The notes beneath the pieces were generated by a model. The model did no database searches and was not told the DNA's origin. It was given only the letters and a program-made list of their open reading frames with translations. 10,197 nucleotides of DNA, taken from positions 1 through 10,197 of the forward strand of contig CAJTML010000079.1 in assembly GCA_910577495.1 (NCBI GenBank), written 5' to 3'. Numbering within the stretch: the first letter of the stretch is position 1; the number at the start of each line of letters is the position of its first letter. This DNA is from an uncultured Eggerthellaceae bacterium (GTDB taxonomy: Bacteria; Actinomycetota; Coriobacteriia; Coriobacteriales; Eggerthellaceae). The translations under genes and the position numbers were made by a program. This document shows positions 1-5,633 of this stretch, in pieces.

Positions 1-84
1 CTTGCCGACGAGGGCATTGCCTGGATAAGCGACACGCTGCGATCGCTTGAGAGTGTAGTTGTTCGTGTGCGCGTGTGGGAGTGA
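1..84 (+). CDS. C-terminal tail of an unidentified gene
   Basis: The first 84 bases are open in frame 1 and give 27 residues ending in LESVVVRVRVWE before a TGA stop. The next gene starts 9 bases later, so this is very likely the upstream member of the same Tad-type operon. Too little remains to assign a family. The alternating hydrophobic/basic end would suit a beta-strand of a small secreted or pseudopilin-like protein, but that is a guess. Confidence 0.6.
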   Translation, partial: LADEGIAWISDTLRSLESVVVRVRVWE

Positions 85-93
85 GGTGGGCGT

Positions 94-513
94 ATGCATG
101 AGCGAGGGCAGATGACGGTTGAGTTTGCGGTTGCCTTTCCCGTGCTGTTGGCGGTGGCGCTTATTGCGGTCAATGCTTTGATGTTTATGTCGACATGTGC
201 TGCTTTTGATAATACATTTCGCCAGCTTGCCAGCACGTATTGCACCTCACTGGGCAGTGGGCAAACAGTTCAAGATGCAACAGCGAATGTGTTGGCAACC
301 CTGAGTGATGCCTTTGACGAAGACAACGTCTCAGTGTCGCTGGAAACTGAACATGCGGTTTGTGGGTATACCACCTATATCGCGACACTTGACTTCTATC
401 CGACGTATTTCGGAATGAGTTTCCGGTCAAGTTTTTTAGGCGTGTCGCTTGCGCCCCTTCGCCATCAAGAGAGCATCACACTTGATGGCTATAAGCCAGG
501 AGTGTTTTTATGA
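94..513 (+). CDS. TadE-like pseudopilin
   Basis: This 139-residue protein begins with a short basic leader and then RGQMTVEFAVAFPVLLAVAL. The Gly5-Gln6 junction, Glu10 at +5 of the mature form and the hydrophobic helix (about residues 11-32) form a type IV prepilin-type (class III) signal. Pro16 inside the helix is typical of TadE-like proteins. The family consists of pseudopilins of the Tad/Flp pilus apparatus, cleaved by a prepilin peptidase and held in the membrane by the helix. The rest is a small extracytoplasmic domain with Cys50 and Cys90, which could pair. The ATG at 94 is chosen because it keeps the prepilin leader and follows GAGGTGGG; the ATG at 112 would remove the cleavage site. 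The stop overlaps the next start in an ATGA. The family call is firm; the exact paralogue (TadE, TadF or a Tad-locus accessory) is not. Confidence 0.8.
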   Translation: MHERGQMTVEFAVAFPVLLAVALIAVNALMFMSTCAAFDNTFRQLASTYCTSLGSGQTVQDATANVLATLSDAFDEDNVSVSLETEHAVCGYTTYIATLDFYPTYFGMSFRSSFLGVSLAPLRHQESITLDGYKPGVFL

Positions 514-1043
514 GCGCGCGTTCATGTGACAACCGCATGCACAATCGTCGTCTCAGGCGCGCTGTTGCTTTGCTGATTGCTGGTGCGTTTGCGGTAGGGG
601 CAATAGAGCTGTGTTATCAAATGAGCAAACCTGCTGTTCTTTGCGAAGGGGTTAGCGTGTTTGCGGACTCACAGCTTTATGAGCCAGGCGCTGATCTTGA
701 TCAGCTGTGCGAAGACAAGACTGCCGCTTATGACGTGCAAACAGTGCCGCCTGGATTTGAGGCCGAGGTTATCGCGCTGGGTGGATATCAAGAAGTGCGC
801 GTGGATAAAACGACGCATCTGGTGGGATTTACCTCGCTGCTTGCAAGTGATGAGGTGCGTTTGCAGATAGATGAAGAGCTGAAGAACAATCAGTGGATAA
901 AAGCAAATACGACCGAGCAGCCATGCGATAACTACGTCAAGCACGAAGGAGTGTATCGGTGGCTATTAATTCGCTTTGTGCAAGTTGGGTCGTGTACGAG
1001 TGTGGTCATGCAGTATCAAACAACAGAAATGGGAGGTAACTGA
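510..1043 (+). CDS. Single-helix exported protein, Tad locus, unknown function
   Basis: I do not recognise a family in this 177-residue protein. It has a basic N-terminus (HNRRLRR, residues 11-17), one hydrophobic helix (about 18-35) and a mainly acidic extracytoplasmic part with Cys at about 45, 67 and 139 and in the GSCTS stretch near residue 162. The layout is that of a signal-anchored or secreted protein facing outside. There is no prepilin-type Gly-Glu signature and no lipobox at the helix end. Translation starts at an ATG overlapping the upstream TadE stop by 4 bases, with AGGAG seven bases upstream, and the stop overlaps the next ATG by one base. Its tight coupling to the TadE-like gene suggests a pilus or cell-envelope role. 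A divergent TadF-like subunit is possible but not shown. Confidence 0.75.
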   Translation: MSARSCDNRMHNRRLRRAVALLIAGAFAVGAIELCYQMSKPAVLCEGVSVFADSQLYEPGADLDQLCEDKTAAYDVQTVPPGFEAEVIALGGYQEVRVDKTTHLVGFTSLLASDEVRLQIDEELKNNQWIKANTTEQPCDNYVKHEGVYRWLLIRFVQVGSCTSVVMQYQTTEMGGN

Positions 1044-1432
1044 TGGAGGCGAACAAGGTAAAAACCGCGAAACGTGCGGGTGTGACTCGCCGGCAAAGGG
1101 ACACGCGCAAAAAGGCTGACCAGCAGTTTTTGTTGGCGGGCAGTCGTTTTGCAAAAACGCGAGGACTATTGTTTACGCGCCCACACGATAAAACGCTTTT
1201 GCTGATGCCATGCAAGGATGTGCATACGGTTGGCATGAGGCATCGCTTAGATGTGGCGTTTCTTGATGCGCAAGGACGGGTTTTGCAGACGCATCAAAAT
1301 GTTGGACCTTTTCGACGGCTTCGCAACCGACGTGCCGTAGCGGTGCTTGAGCGTTTTTCTACCTGTGCGAGTGCGTGGTACGAAAAAGATGATGTTGTTT
1401 TACTCGGGTGTAGCGAAAGGAGTCGCTCATGA
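1043..1432 (+). CDS. DUF192 (COG1430) family protein
   Basis: The 129-residue product carries the DUF192 pattern: KTRGLLFTRP (about 38-47), HTVGMR (61-66, matching the family's H-T-F/V-G-M), LDVAFLD (69-75), and a conserved tail near VLERF. The biochemical role of DUF192 is not settled; many members are exported, often by lipoprotein or Sec signals. This one has no signal peptide. It opens with about 25 strongly basic residues (KVKTAKRAGVTRRQRDTRKK), so it is probably cytoplasmic or binds an anionic surface. GGGAGG sits six bases before the ATG, and the gene overlaps both neighbours (1 and 4 bases). DUF192 genes sitting in Tad clusters suggest an accessory role in pilus biogenesis, which is inference here. 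Confidence 0.85.
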   Translation: MEANKVKTAKRAGVTRRQRDTRKKADQQFLLAGSRFAKTRGLLFTRPHDKTLLLMPCKDVHTVGMRHRLDVAFLDAQGRVLQTHQNVGPFRRLRNRRAVAVLERFSTCASAWYEKDDVVLLGCSERSRS

Positions 1433-1944
1433 AGACATGTCCAGCTTGCCAGTCAGTTGCTTTTAATGATGCCCAGGTTTGTTATGGGTGCATGCATCCC
1501 TTCGGGAAGGAATTGTATGACGCAACTAAAGACGCGGAGGGGCAGAACTGTCCCACAGAGTTTGCTTTAATGGATCCAGTCTTACCTGTTGAAGATGAGT
1601 GTGCAAATAAACTCCGAACGCAGGATGAAGAGCAAACGCCACAGCAGCATGCGTCGGAATTGATCGCATCAAAGCCAAGTGCACCTCTCAACGCTTCGGT
1701 GCTTGAGCTGAAGATCCCACTGCTTGTGGGCAGTGAGTTGTTGAGCTCTGATCTTAGTGAGTGCGATGCGGCGAATGTGGAACAGGTGGCAGACGGGTGG
1801 GAAATCAAAATTGAAGTACGAAACAATGCGGGATGCTCATCAAGTACAGCTGTCTCTCGTAGGAGCAAAAAGAAGAAGGCCAAATCAAGAGCCAATAGAA
1901 GCGGAGCGGAGGCCTTGGAACAACACGAATCGGTTTGTGCGTGA
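1429..1944 (+). CDS. Zinc-ribbon protein of unknown function
   Basis: This 171-residue protein starts with CPAC (Cys4, Cys7) and CYGC (Cys18, Cys21) followed by MHPFG, a classic four-cysteine zinc ribbon. A long acidic, probably disordered linker (about residues 28-80) follows, then a more ordered stretch with VADGWEIKIEVRNNAG, then a basic tail (SRRSKKKKAKSRANR) and a final Cys. There is no membrane segment, so it is probably cytoplasmic and may bind nucleic acid or act as a scaffold through ribbon and tail. The start is an ATG overlapping the DUF192 stop in ATGA, with AAAGGAG upstream. It sits between DUF192 and a prepilin peptidase in a Tad operon, so a role in pilus assembly or its control is plausible but unproven. 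I know no characterised homologue. Confidence 0.75.
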   Translation: MKTCPACQSVAFNDAQVCYGCMHPFGKELYDATKDAEGQNCPTEFALMDPVLPVEDECANKLRTQDEEQTPQQHASELIASKPSAPLNASVLELKIPLLVGSELLSSDLSECDAANVEQVADGWEIKIEVRNNAGCSSSTAVSRRSKKKKAKSRANRSGAEALEQHESVCA

Positions 1945-2594
1945 TGGGCGCAGTAACGGTATTTACGCCAGCATCGAAATGGCTGCTTGATCGAGTAGGA
2001 AGACGAGCTTGTCTCTATGATAGCGAAGCGGGTATTGCAATTGTGCAAGATGCACAACGCATCAAAACCCATGACTTCACAGTGTGGTCAAGGGTGGCAA
2101 TCGCAATTTCACTTTTGCTGGCTGCGGTGTTTTTCGTTCGAACTCGCTCCATACCGCTCAGTGTATTGATGCTGTTGCTCTGCGTGGCTGTAAGCGAGGC
2201 AGTGCTGTGCGACTTGGTCGCTCGCGTAATTCCGAAAGAGTGCTGTTGGGCGATTGCTCTTTTGGGCGCATTCTTGCAGCTGGCCTTTGGAGGTGTGCAG
2301 GGATTGCTAAGCGGTGTTGTTTGGGCACTGGTGCTCTGCGCTCTCATGTAGGGACTTGCAAGTATTTTTGGAAACGACGAAGCGTCGGGGAGTGTGGGAG
2401 GAGGTGATCTGCGGCTGCTCTTTGCGATATGCGTTGCATGTGGGAAGCTTGCTCTGCCGGCTGTTTTGCTTGGCATTGGAGCAGCAGCACTATGGGGATG
2501 TATAGGAATATGCTGTAAGCGACTTTCGAAGAAAGACACGTTTGCTTTTGCGCCTTTTCTTGCGGCAGGAATAAGCGTACTTGCTCTTGTGTGA
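1944..2594 (+). pseudogene. Type IV prepilin peptidase-like gene (TadV/CpaA type), interrupted by in-frame TAG
   Basis: One reading frame spans 1944-2594 and is broken only by a TAG at 2349-2351 (codon 136 of 216). The upstream part has membrane helices and LCDLVARVIPKE, matching the D-x-x-x-x-x-I-P motif with the first catalytic Asp (Asp90). The downstream part has GGGDLRLL, matching GxGDxK/R with the second catalytic Asp (Asp155), then two helices with FAPFLAAG, the conserved proline-glycine segment near the C-terminus of A24 peptidases. Both aspartates are needed, so neither half should be active alone. The only in-frame restart codon after the stop, a GTG at 2394, has a poor ribosome-binding site and lies right at the catalytic motif. 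The ATG at 1944 overlaps the upstream TGA by one base; TTG 1935 or GTG 1941 are alternative starts. The role would be cleavage of Flp/TadE leaders. It could be a genuine nonsense mutation, a base-call error (from CAG or TGG), or amber decoding. Confidence 0.8.
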
Positions 2595-2604
2595 GCAAGT
2601 ACGC
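2575..2604. terminator. Strong hairpin between convergent operons
   Basis: GCGTACTTGCTC (2575-2586) pairs perfectly with GAGCAAGTACGC (2593-2604) around a six-base loop, a 12-bp stem. It overlaps the stop codon of the prepilin peptidase frame and lies 21 bases past the end of the ModE-like gene on the other strand. The position between convergent genes suggests a bidirectional terminator. Neither strand has a U-run after the stem, so it would be a tail-less type or only a 3'-end stabiliser. Confidence 0.6.
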
Positions 2605-2625
2605 CACATGCGCCATAAAGATTGG

Positions 2626-2970
2626 TTAGTTGATTTCTTCCTGATAGAAGGTTTCGGCTTTAAGCTGCACGAAAGACTCAAGCGCGTCGTAGATCTTGAG
2701 CAACGTTTGGCATTCTTCGGTGAGAGTGCTTCCGTGAGCGCCATTTCGCACGAGCAATTGAACGCCTAAGGAATCCTCGGATTCGCGAATGATTCGCCAT
2801 GCTTTGCTATATGCCATGCCCATGTTTTTGGCTGCAGCATTAAGTGAACCTGTTTCTAAGACGCCCTTGCAAAGTGACGCGATGCCCCTGCTAAACATGG
2901 CATTTGCGTGAGAGTCCGGGTTGGTAATAGATACGCGGATAAGCGGTTTGAGGTGCGTTAAATCCTGCAT
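2626..2970 (-). CDS. Stand-alone ModE-type winged HTH regulator
   Basis: The 114-residue protein consists of a LysR-like winged helix-turn-helix of the ModE N-terminal type. GSLNAAAKNMGMAYSKAW (residues 41-58) matches the ModE recognition-helix region (GS-x-x-AA-x-x-x-G-x-x-Y-x-x-AW). LGVQLLVRNGAHGSTLTEE (about 68-86) is the wing followed by the usual LT-x-E/G. A short C-terminal helix follows. Full ModE proteins carry two molybdate-binding Mop domains after this; they are absent, so the ligand is unknown and there may be none. The start ATG (2968-2970) is preceded by GAGGG, which lies at the end of thrC, with 10 bases between the genes. Co-transcription with thrC is very likely. A DNA-binding role is well supported; targets are not visible. 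A longer frame upstream has no support because it runs through thrC. Confidence 0.8.
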   Translation of the reverse strand: MQDLTHLKPLIRVSITNPDSHANAMFSRGIASLCKGVLETGSLNAAAKNMGMAYSKAWRIIRESEDSLGVQLLVRNGAHGSTLTEECQTLLKIYDALESFVQLKAETFYQEEIN

Positions 2971-2980
2971 GGTGCCCTCG

Positions 2981-4534
2981 TTAGCTTTGCTGCTCAACAA
3001 GAAATGCGCTGACGGCGTCTTCGATGCTTGAAACGTTGCCTTCGATGACTTCCGTGAAACGAATAGGCATGCTATCGAGAGCTGCAAGGCCAGCAGGGAT
3101 ATCGAACATGCCGGTTTCTTGAGCAATGAGTTCGTTAAGCTCACAACCACTGAGCGCGGCTACGTCTTCAGGAAGTGCCTCGCCTGGTTTCATGTCATGC
3201 AAGGCGCGGTAAACGTTGTTGCCGAATTTCGCCCAATGAGCCGTACTCGCTACAAGCACGGGGTTTTCGCCACGAAGGTTTTGCGCTACGTGCAGCGCCA
3301 CCGCCGTATGGGGGTCGACGAGGTAATCGTGCTCTTCGAATACGGACTTGATCGTTTCAAGGCAGGTTGCGTTGTCAACTGCATCAGCGCTGAATTGCTC
3401 TCGCACTGCAGCAAACGTTTCAGGATCAATACGGAAGCGTTTCTCTTGCTTGAGGTCATCCATCCACTGTGCGATGGCATCGGCGTTGCGGCCAGTGAGC
3501 TCAAAAAGTTGGCGCTCTAGGTTTGAAGAAACCAAGATGTCCATTGACGGGGAAGGAGTTAAGATGAATTCGCGCGAAGAGATATCGTAGGTGCCAGTGT
3601 TGATGAAGTCTGTTAGCACGCGGTTTTCGTTACTTGCGCAAAAGAGCATACCGATCGGCACGCCCATGCGTTTAGCGTAATAAGCAGCCAAGATGTTGCC
3701 AAAGTTGCCAGTGGGAACACAAATATCAAGCAGCTGACCTGCCTCTAGTTTGCCTTCGGCAACCAGTTGCGAATAGGCTGAAATGTAGTAGACGATCTGC
3801 GGCATGAGGCGACCCCAGTTGATGGAGTTCGCGCTTGAGAGCGAGATATTAAAGCGCTCGCTCAGCTCGGCAGCATACGTGGCATCGCCAAAGACATTTT
3901 TTGCACCCGTTTGGCAATCGTCGAAGTTGCCTTCAACGCTCCAAACGCAGACATTGTTGCCTTTTTGCGTTGCCATCTGCTTATATTGGATATCGCTGAC
4001 GCCACCATGGGGATACATGACGCCAATGGAAATGCCATCGACGTCGCAAAAGCCCTCAAGGGCAGCTTTTCCGGTGTCGCCCGAAGTTGCCACAAGGATC
4101 AAGAACTCATGTTCAAGCGTACCTTCTTCGCGCAGCTTTGCGGCGCTTGCGGAAAAGAAGTGGGGAAGGCATTGCAGTGCCATGTCTTTAAACGCGCTGG
4201 TTGGGCCATGCCAAAGCTCCAGCACATGCGTTTGGGCATCAAGGCTGGTGATCGGGCAGATTTGATCAGTGTCGAAGTTTTCGCCATACGACTTTTGCAT
4301 GAGCGTTTCAATTTGGTCATCCGGCAAGTCAACGCCGAATACCTGGTAAATAAACATGGCTCGTTTGGCGTAGGGCATATGCGCAAGTTCGCAGATCTCA
4401 TCAATGGTTAAAGTAGGAATATGCTCAGGGACGTAAAGTCCGCCGCCGTCCGCTAAACCATTGATGACGGCTTGGGTGAAAGGAACTGCTTGTGGGCAAC
4501 GTCCACGTGTGTCGCGATACAGATTGTCTGACAT
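2981..4534 (-). CDS. thrC: Threonine synthase
   Basis: This 517-residue PLP enzyme (fold type II) converts O-phospho-L-homoserine and water to L-threonine and phosphate, the last step of threonine synthesis, in the cytoplasm. An N-terminal domain with GLADGGGLYVPE (26-37) comes first. HGPTSAFKDMALQ (109-121) contains the PLP-binding Lys116. SGDTG (151-155) is the phosphate-contacting loop. SANSINWGRLMPQ (234-246) and PTGNFGN (274-280) are classic threonine-synthase motifs. The length is intermediate to long for the family, close to the yeast-type class rather than the short plant type. The start codon at 4534 follows AAGGAG about 12 bases upstream, rather far but unrivalled. The ModE-like gene follows directly. 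No homoserine dehydrogenase or kinase is next to it, so thrC is split from the rest of its pathway here. Confidence 0.97.
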   Translation of the reverse strand: MSDNLYRDTRGRCPQAVPFTQAVINGLADGGGLYVPEHIPTLTIDEICELAHMPYAKRAMFIYQVFGVDLPDDQIETLMQKSYGENFDTDQICPITSLDAQTHVLELWHGPTSAFKDMALQCLPHFFSASAAKLREEGTLEHEFLILVATSGDTGKAALEGFCDVDGISIGVMYPHGGVSDIQYKQMATQKGNNVCVWSVEGNFDDCQTGAKNVFGDATYAAELSERFNISLSSANSINWGRLMPQIVYYISAYSQLVAEGKLEAGQLLDICVPTGNFGNILAAYYAKRMGVPIGMLFCASNENRVLTDFINTGTYDISSREFILTPSPSMDILVSSNLERQLFELTGRNADAIAQWMDDLKQEKRFRIDPETFAAVREQFSADAVDNATCLETIKSVFEEHDYLVDPHTAVALHVAQNLRGENPVLVASTAHWAKFGNNVYRALHDMKPGEALPEDVAALSGCELNELIAQETGMFDIPAGLAALDSMPIRFTEVIEGNVSSIEDAVSAFLVEQQS

Positions 4535-4576
4535 ATCAGGCGCTTTCTCCTTGCGGGTTAATTATCTACTGACAAT

Positions 4577-4608
4577 ATAATAGCCTCGGCGTGCTCTGCG
4601 TCTCACAA
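4577..4608 (-). promoter_or_regulatory. Possible thrC promoter
   Basis: Read on the minus strand, TATTAT (4577-4582) is a fair -10 element 43 bases before the thrC start. A TTGTGA-like hexamer (4603-4608) lies upstream, but the 20-base spacer is too long for a standard sigma-70-type promoter. The -10 may stand alone or be served by an activator. Weak call. Confidence 0.3.
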
Positions 4609-4683
4609 AATAGCAAATCATTCAAAGCCTACGGTAAACGCTGGAAACGTGGGCGGTTAAATCTCACAAAACCACTCACAAAA
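4602..4683. repeat. Three direct copies of CTCACAAAA
   Basis: CTCACAAAA occurs at 4602-4610, 4663-4671 and 4675-4683, the last two 12 bases apart, between the divergent thrC and feo starts. The rest of this intergenic stretch is AT-rich and shows no small gene. The repeats could be binding sites for a regulator of thrC (on that strand they read TTTTGTGAG) or chance in biased sequence. Confidence 0.35.
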
Positions 4684-4686
4684 AAG

Positions 4687-4839
4687 TTTTGAAAAAATGT
4701 TAACCATGGTTTCCTTTTAGAAAAGTTAGTAGTACGATACTTTATGTTGCATAAGGTTAACTTAATCGAGCGTGTGTACCTATGCGCGCGTGATGCAGGG
4801 TGCGTCTTGAAAGCGCCCTACGAGACAAAAGGAGCCGCA
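4687..4839 (+). promoter_or_regulatory. feo operon control region and leader
   Basis: This region lies directly upstream of the first feoA. It contains an AT-rich tract, a perfect 10-bp palindrome AACCATGGTT (4702-4711), a -10-like TACGAT (4733-4738) and two GTTAAC cores (4699-4704 and 4756-4761). The second core sits in an imperfect palindrome, ATAAGGTTAACTTAAT, whose TAAGGTTA half resembles the half-site of DtxR/IdeR-type boxes. A core overlapping or just downstream of a promoter is where an iron repressor would act. The exact promoter hexamers are not convincing. AAAAGGAG (4827-4834) is the ribosome-binding site of feoA. Confidence 0.4.
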
Positions 4840-5142
4840 ATGAGCGTAGCAGCGACAGAAGAGTTTTCTGTCTTTACGAACATGGTGAGTGAACAGTCGG
4901 CGCAGTATGCGCAACGAGCACAGCAAGTTCCGCTTTCGTTTTTACGTGGCGGCCAGACGGGTCGCGTGGCAAAGGTGCGAGGCAAGGGCGAACTTCGCCA
5001 GCATCTCCAGAATTTGGGATTTGTGGAACACGCCGCTGTGTCGGTTGTGTCTGAGCACGGTGGAGATGTGATCGTTGAGGTTAAGGGAACGCAGCTGGCG
5101 CTTAATCGCGGGGTTGCGCTCAATATTATCGTTGAGGCTTAA
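4840..5142 (+). CDS. feoA: FeoA domain protein (first copy)
   Basis: The protein has 100 residues. After about 30 polar N-terminal residues it shows a FeoA SH3-like fold: PLSFLRGGQTGRVAKVRGKG, then LRQHLQNLGFVEHAAVSVV with the conserved L-x-x-L-G-F and turn, then DVIVEVKGTQLALNRGVALNIIV, the family's closing strands with the A/S-L-x-R/K pattern. FeoA proteins are small cytoplasmic partners of FeoB in ferrous-iron uptake. The ATG at 4840 is chosen because AAAAGGAG lies five bases upstream. An in-frame ATG at 4744 would add 32 residues, has no ribosome-binding site and would make the GTTAAC core coding. The gene is 58 bases before a second feoA. The N-terminal extension is longer than in minimal 75-residue FeoA proteins. 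Confidence 0.9.
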   Translation: MSVAATEEFSVFTNMVSEQSAQYAQRAQQVPLSFLRGGQTGRVAKVRGKGELRQHLQNLGFVEHAAVSVVSEHGGDVIVEVKGTQLALNRGVALNIIVEA

Positions 5143-5200
5143 AGCCCTCTGAAGATAGACGAGTTGAAATTTTATAGGCAAGCAGGAAAGGAGACGGCGA

Positions 5201-5449
5201 ATGGAACAAGCGCGCGAGACAACGGTTGTAACGCTGCGAGATATTCCGATTGGCCAGAGCGCTACGGTGGTGAAGCTCAATGGGGAAGGTGCTCTAAAGC
5301 GGCACATTATGGACATGGGTATTACGAAGGGCACCAGCGTATATGTTCGCAAGGTGGCACCCTTGGGGGATCCAATTGAAGTGACGGTTCGCGGATACGA
5401 ACTCTCGCTTCGCAAGAGTGAAGCTGAAAGCGTTGTGGTGACGCAATAG
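5201..5449 (+). CDS. feoA: FeoA domain protein (second copy)
   Basis: This 82-residue FeoA shows TLRDIPIGQSATVVKLNGEG, LKRHIMDMGITKGTSVYV and the hallmark PLGDPIEVTVRGYELSLRKSEAE, closer to the textbook FeoA than the first copy. It is expected to act as a cytoplasmic SH3-like partner of FeoB in Fe(II) uptake. AAAGGAG lies seven bases before the ATG. The sequence is clearly diverged from the first FeoA (different loops, PLGDP only here), so the pair is not a recent duplication and probably does two jobs. The 184-base gap to feoB is unusually long for a feo operon and holds control-like elements. Confidence 0.93.
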   Translation: MEQARETTVVTLRDIPIGQSATVVKLNGEGALKRHIMDMGITKGTSVYVRKVAPLGDPIEVTVRGYELSLRKSEAESVVVTQ

Positions 5450-5480
5450 GCAACAGAGGCTCAAAGCCACTGCGTGGGGG

Positions 5481-5508
5481 AAGCGTGTGCACCAAGCGCT
5501 TTTTGTTT
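5481..5508 (+). terminator. Possible weak terminator or attenuator between feoA and feoB
   Basis: AAGCGT (5481-5486) can pair with GCGCTT (5496-5501) across a nine-base loop, with G-U pairs possible outside, followed by a T-rich run TTTGTTT (5502-5508). The stem is short (five Watson-Crick pairs plus a wobble), so any termination would be partial. It would lower feoB relative to the feoA genes. Confidence 0.35.
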
Positions 5509-5515
5509 GCACATG

Positions 5516-5540
5516 AGTTAAATAAAGTTAACTATTAGGC
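5516..5540 (+). promoter_or_regulatory. GTTAAC element upstream of feoB
   Basis: An AT-rich block with GTTAAC at 5527-5532, flanked as AATAAAGTTAACTATTAGG. It resembles the block at 4756-4761 before the first feoA (shared ATAA-n-GTTAACT). TTAAAT (5518-5523) could be a -10, but no good -35 is present. It may be an operator or a secondary feoB promoter. Confidence 0.3.
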
Positions 5541-5554
5541 GAAAGCGCAGGGAT

Positions 5555-5613
5555 ATGCGAGACGCAAGAAATGCGAGAGATGCAAGAAATGCGAGAGACG
5601 CAAGAAATTTGAG
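5555..5613 (+). repeat. 18-bp tandem repeat immediately before feoB
   Basis: Units read ATGCGA--GACGCAAGAA (5555-5570, two bases shorter), ATGCGAGAGATGCAAGAA (5571-5588), ATGCGAGAGACGCAAGAA (5589-5606), then a decayed partial unit starting ATTTGAGAGATG that leads into the feoB ribosome-binding site. The two complete units differ at one base. As RNA it is purine-rich and weakly structured. It also encodes a possible 35-codon leader frame (5555-5662) with a six-residue RDARNA-type repeat; this frame overlaps the feoB start out of phase and has no clear ribosome-binding site. Confidence 0.85.
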
Positions 5614-5633
5614 AGATGTGCGAAAGGAAGAAG

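Noticed and set aside
2971..3150. N-terminal extension of the ModE-like protein to 3150
   Set aside because: The extension lies wholly antisense-frame within thrC on the same strand, has no domain match, and the ATG at 2970 has a good ribosome-binding site.
4535..4743. tRNA or small RNA gene in the longest intergenic region
   Set aside because: No cloverleaf, no CCA-type end and no strong structured element; only AT-rich promoter-like DNA and short repeats.
4744..4839. Longer start for the first feoA at ATG 4744
   Set aside because: No ribosome-binding site precedes it, the added residues are not FeoA-like, and ATG 4840 has AAAAGGAG at ideal spacing.
5616..5633. Upstream feoB start at ATG 5616
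   Set aside because: It would put the strong AAAGGA site inside the gene; the G-domain normally begins a few residues before GNPNCGKT, as from 5634.
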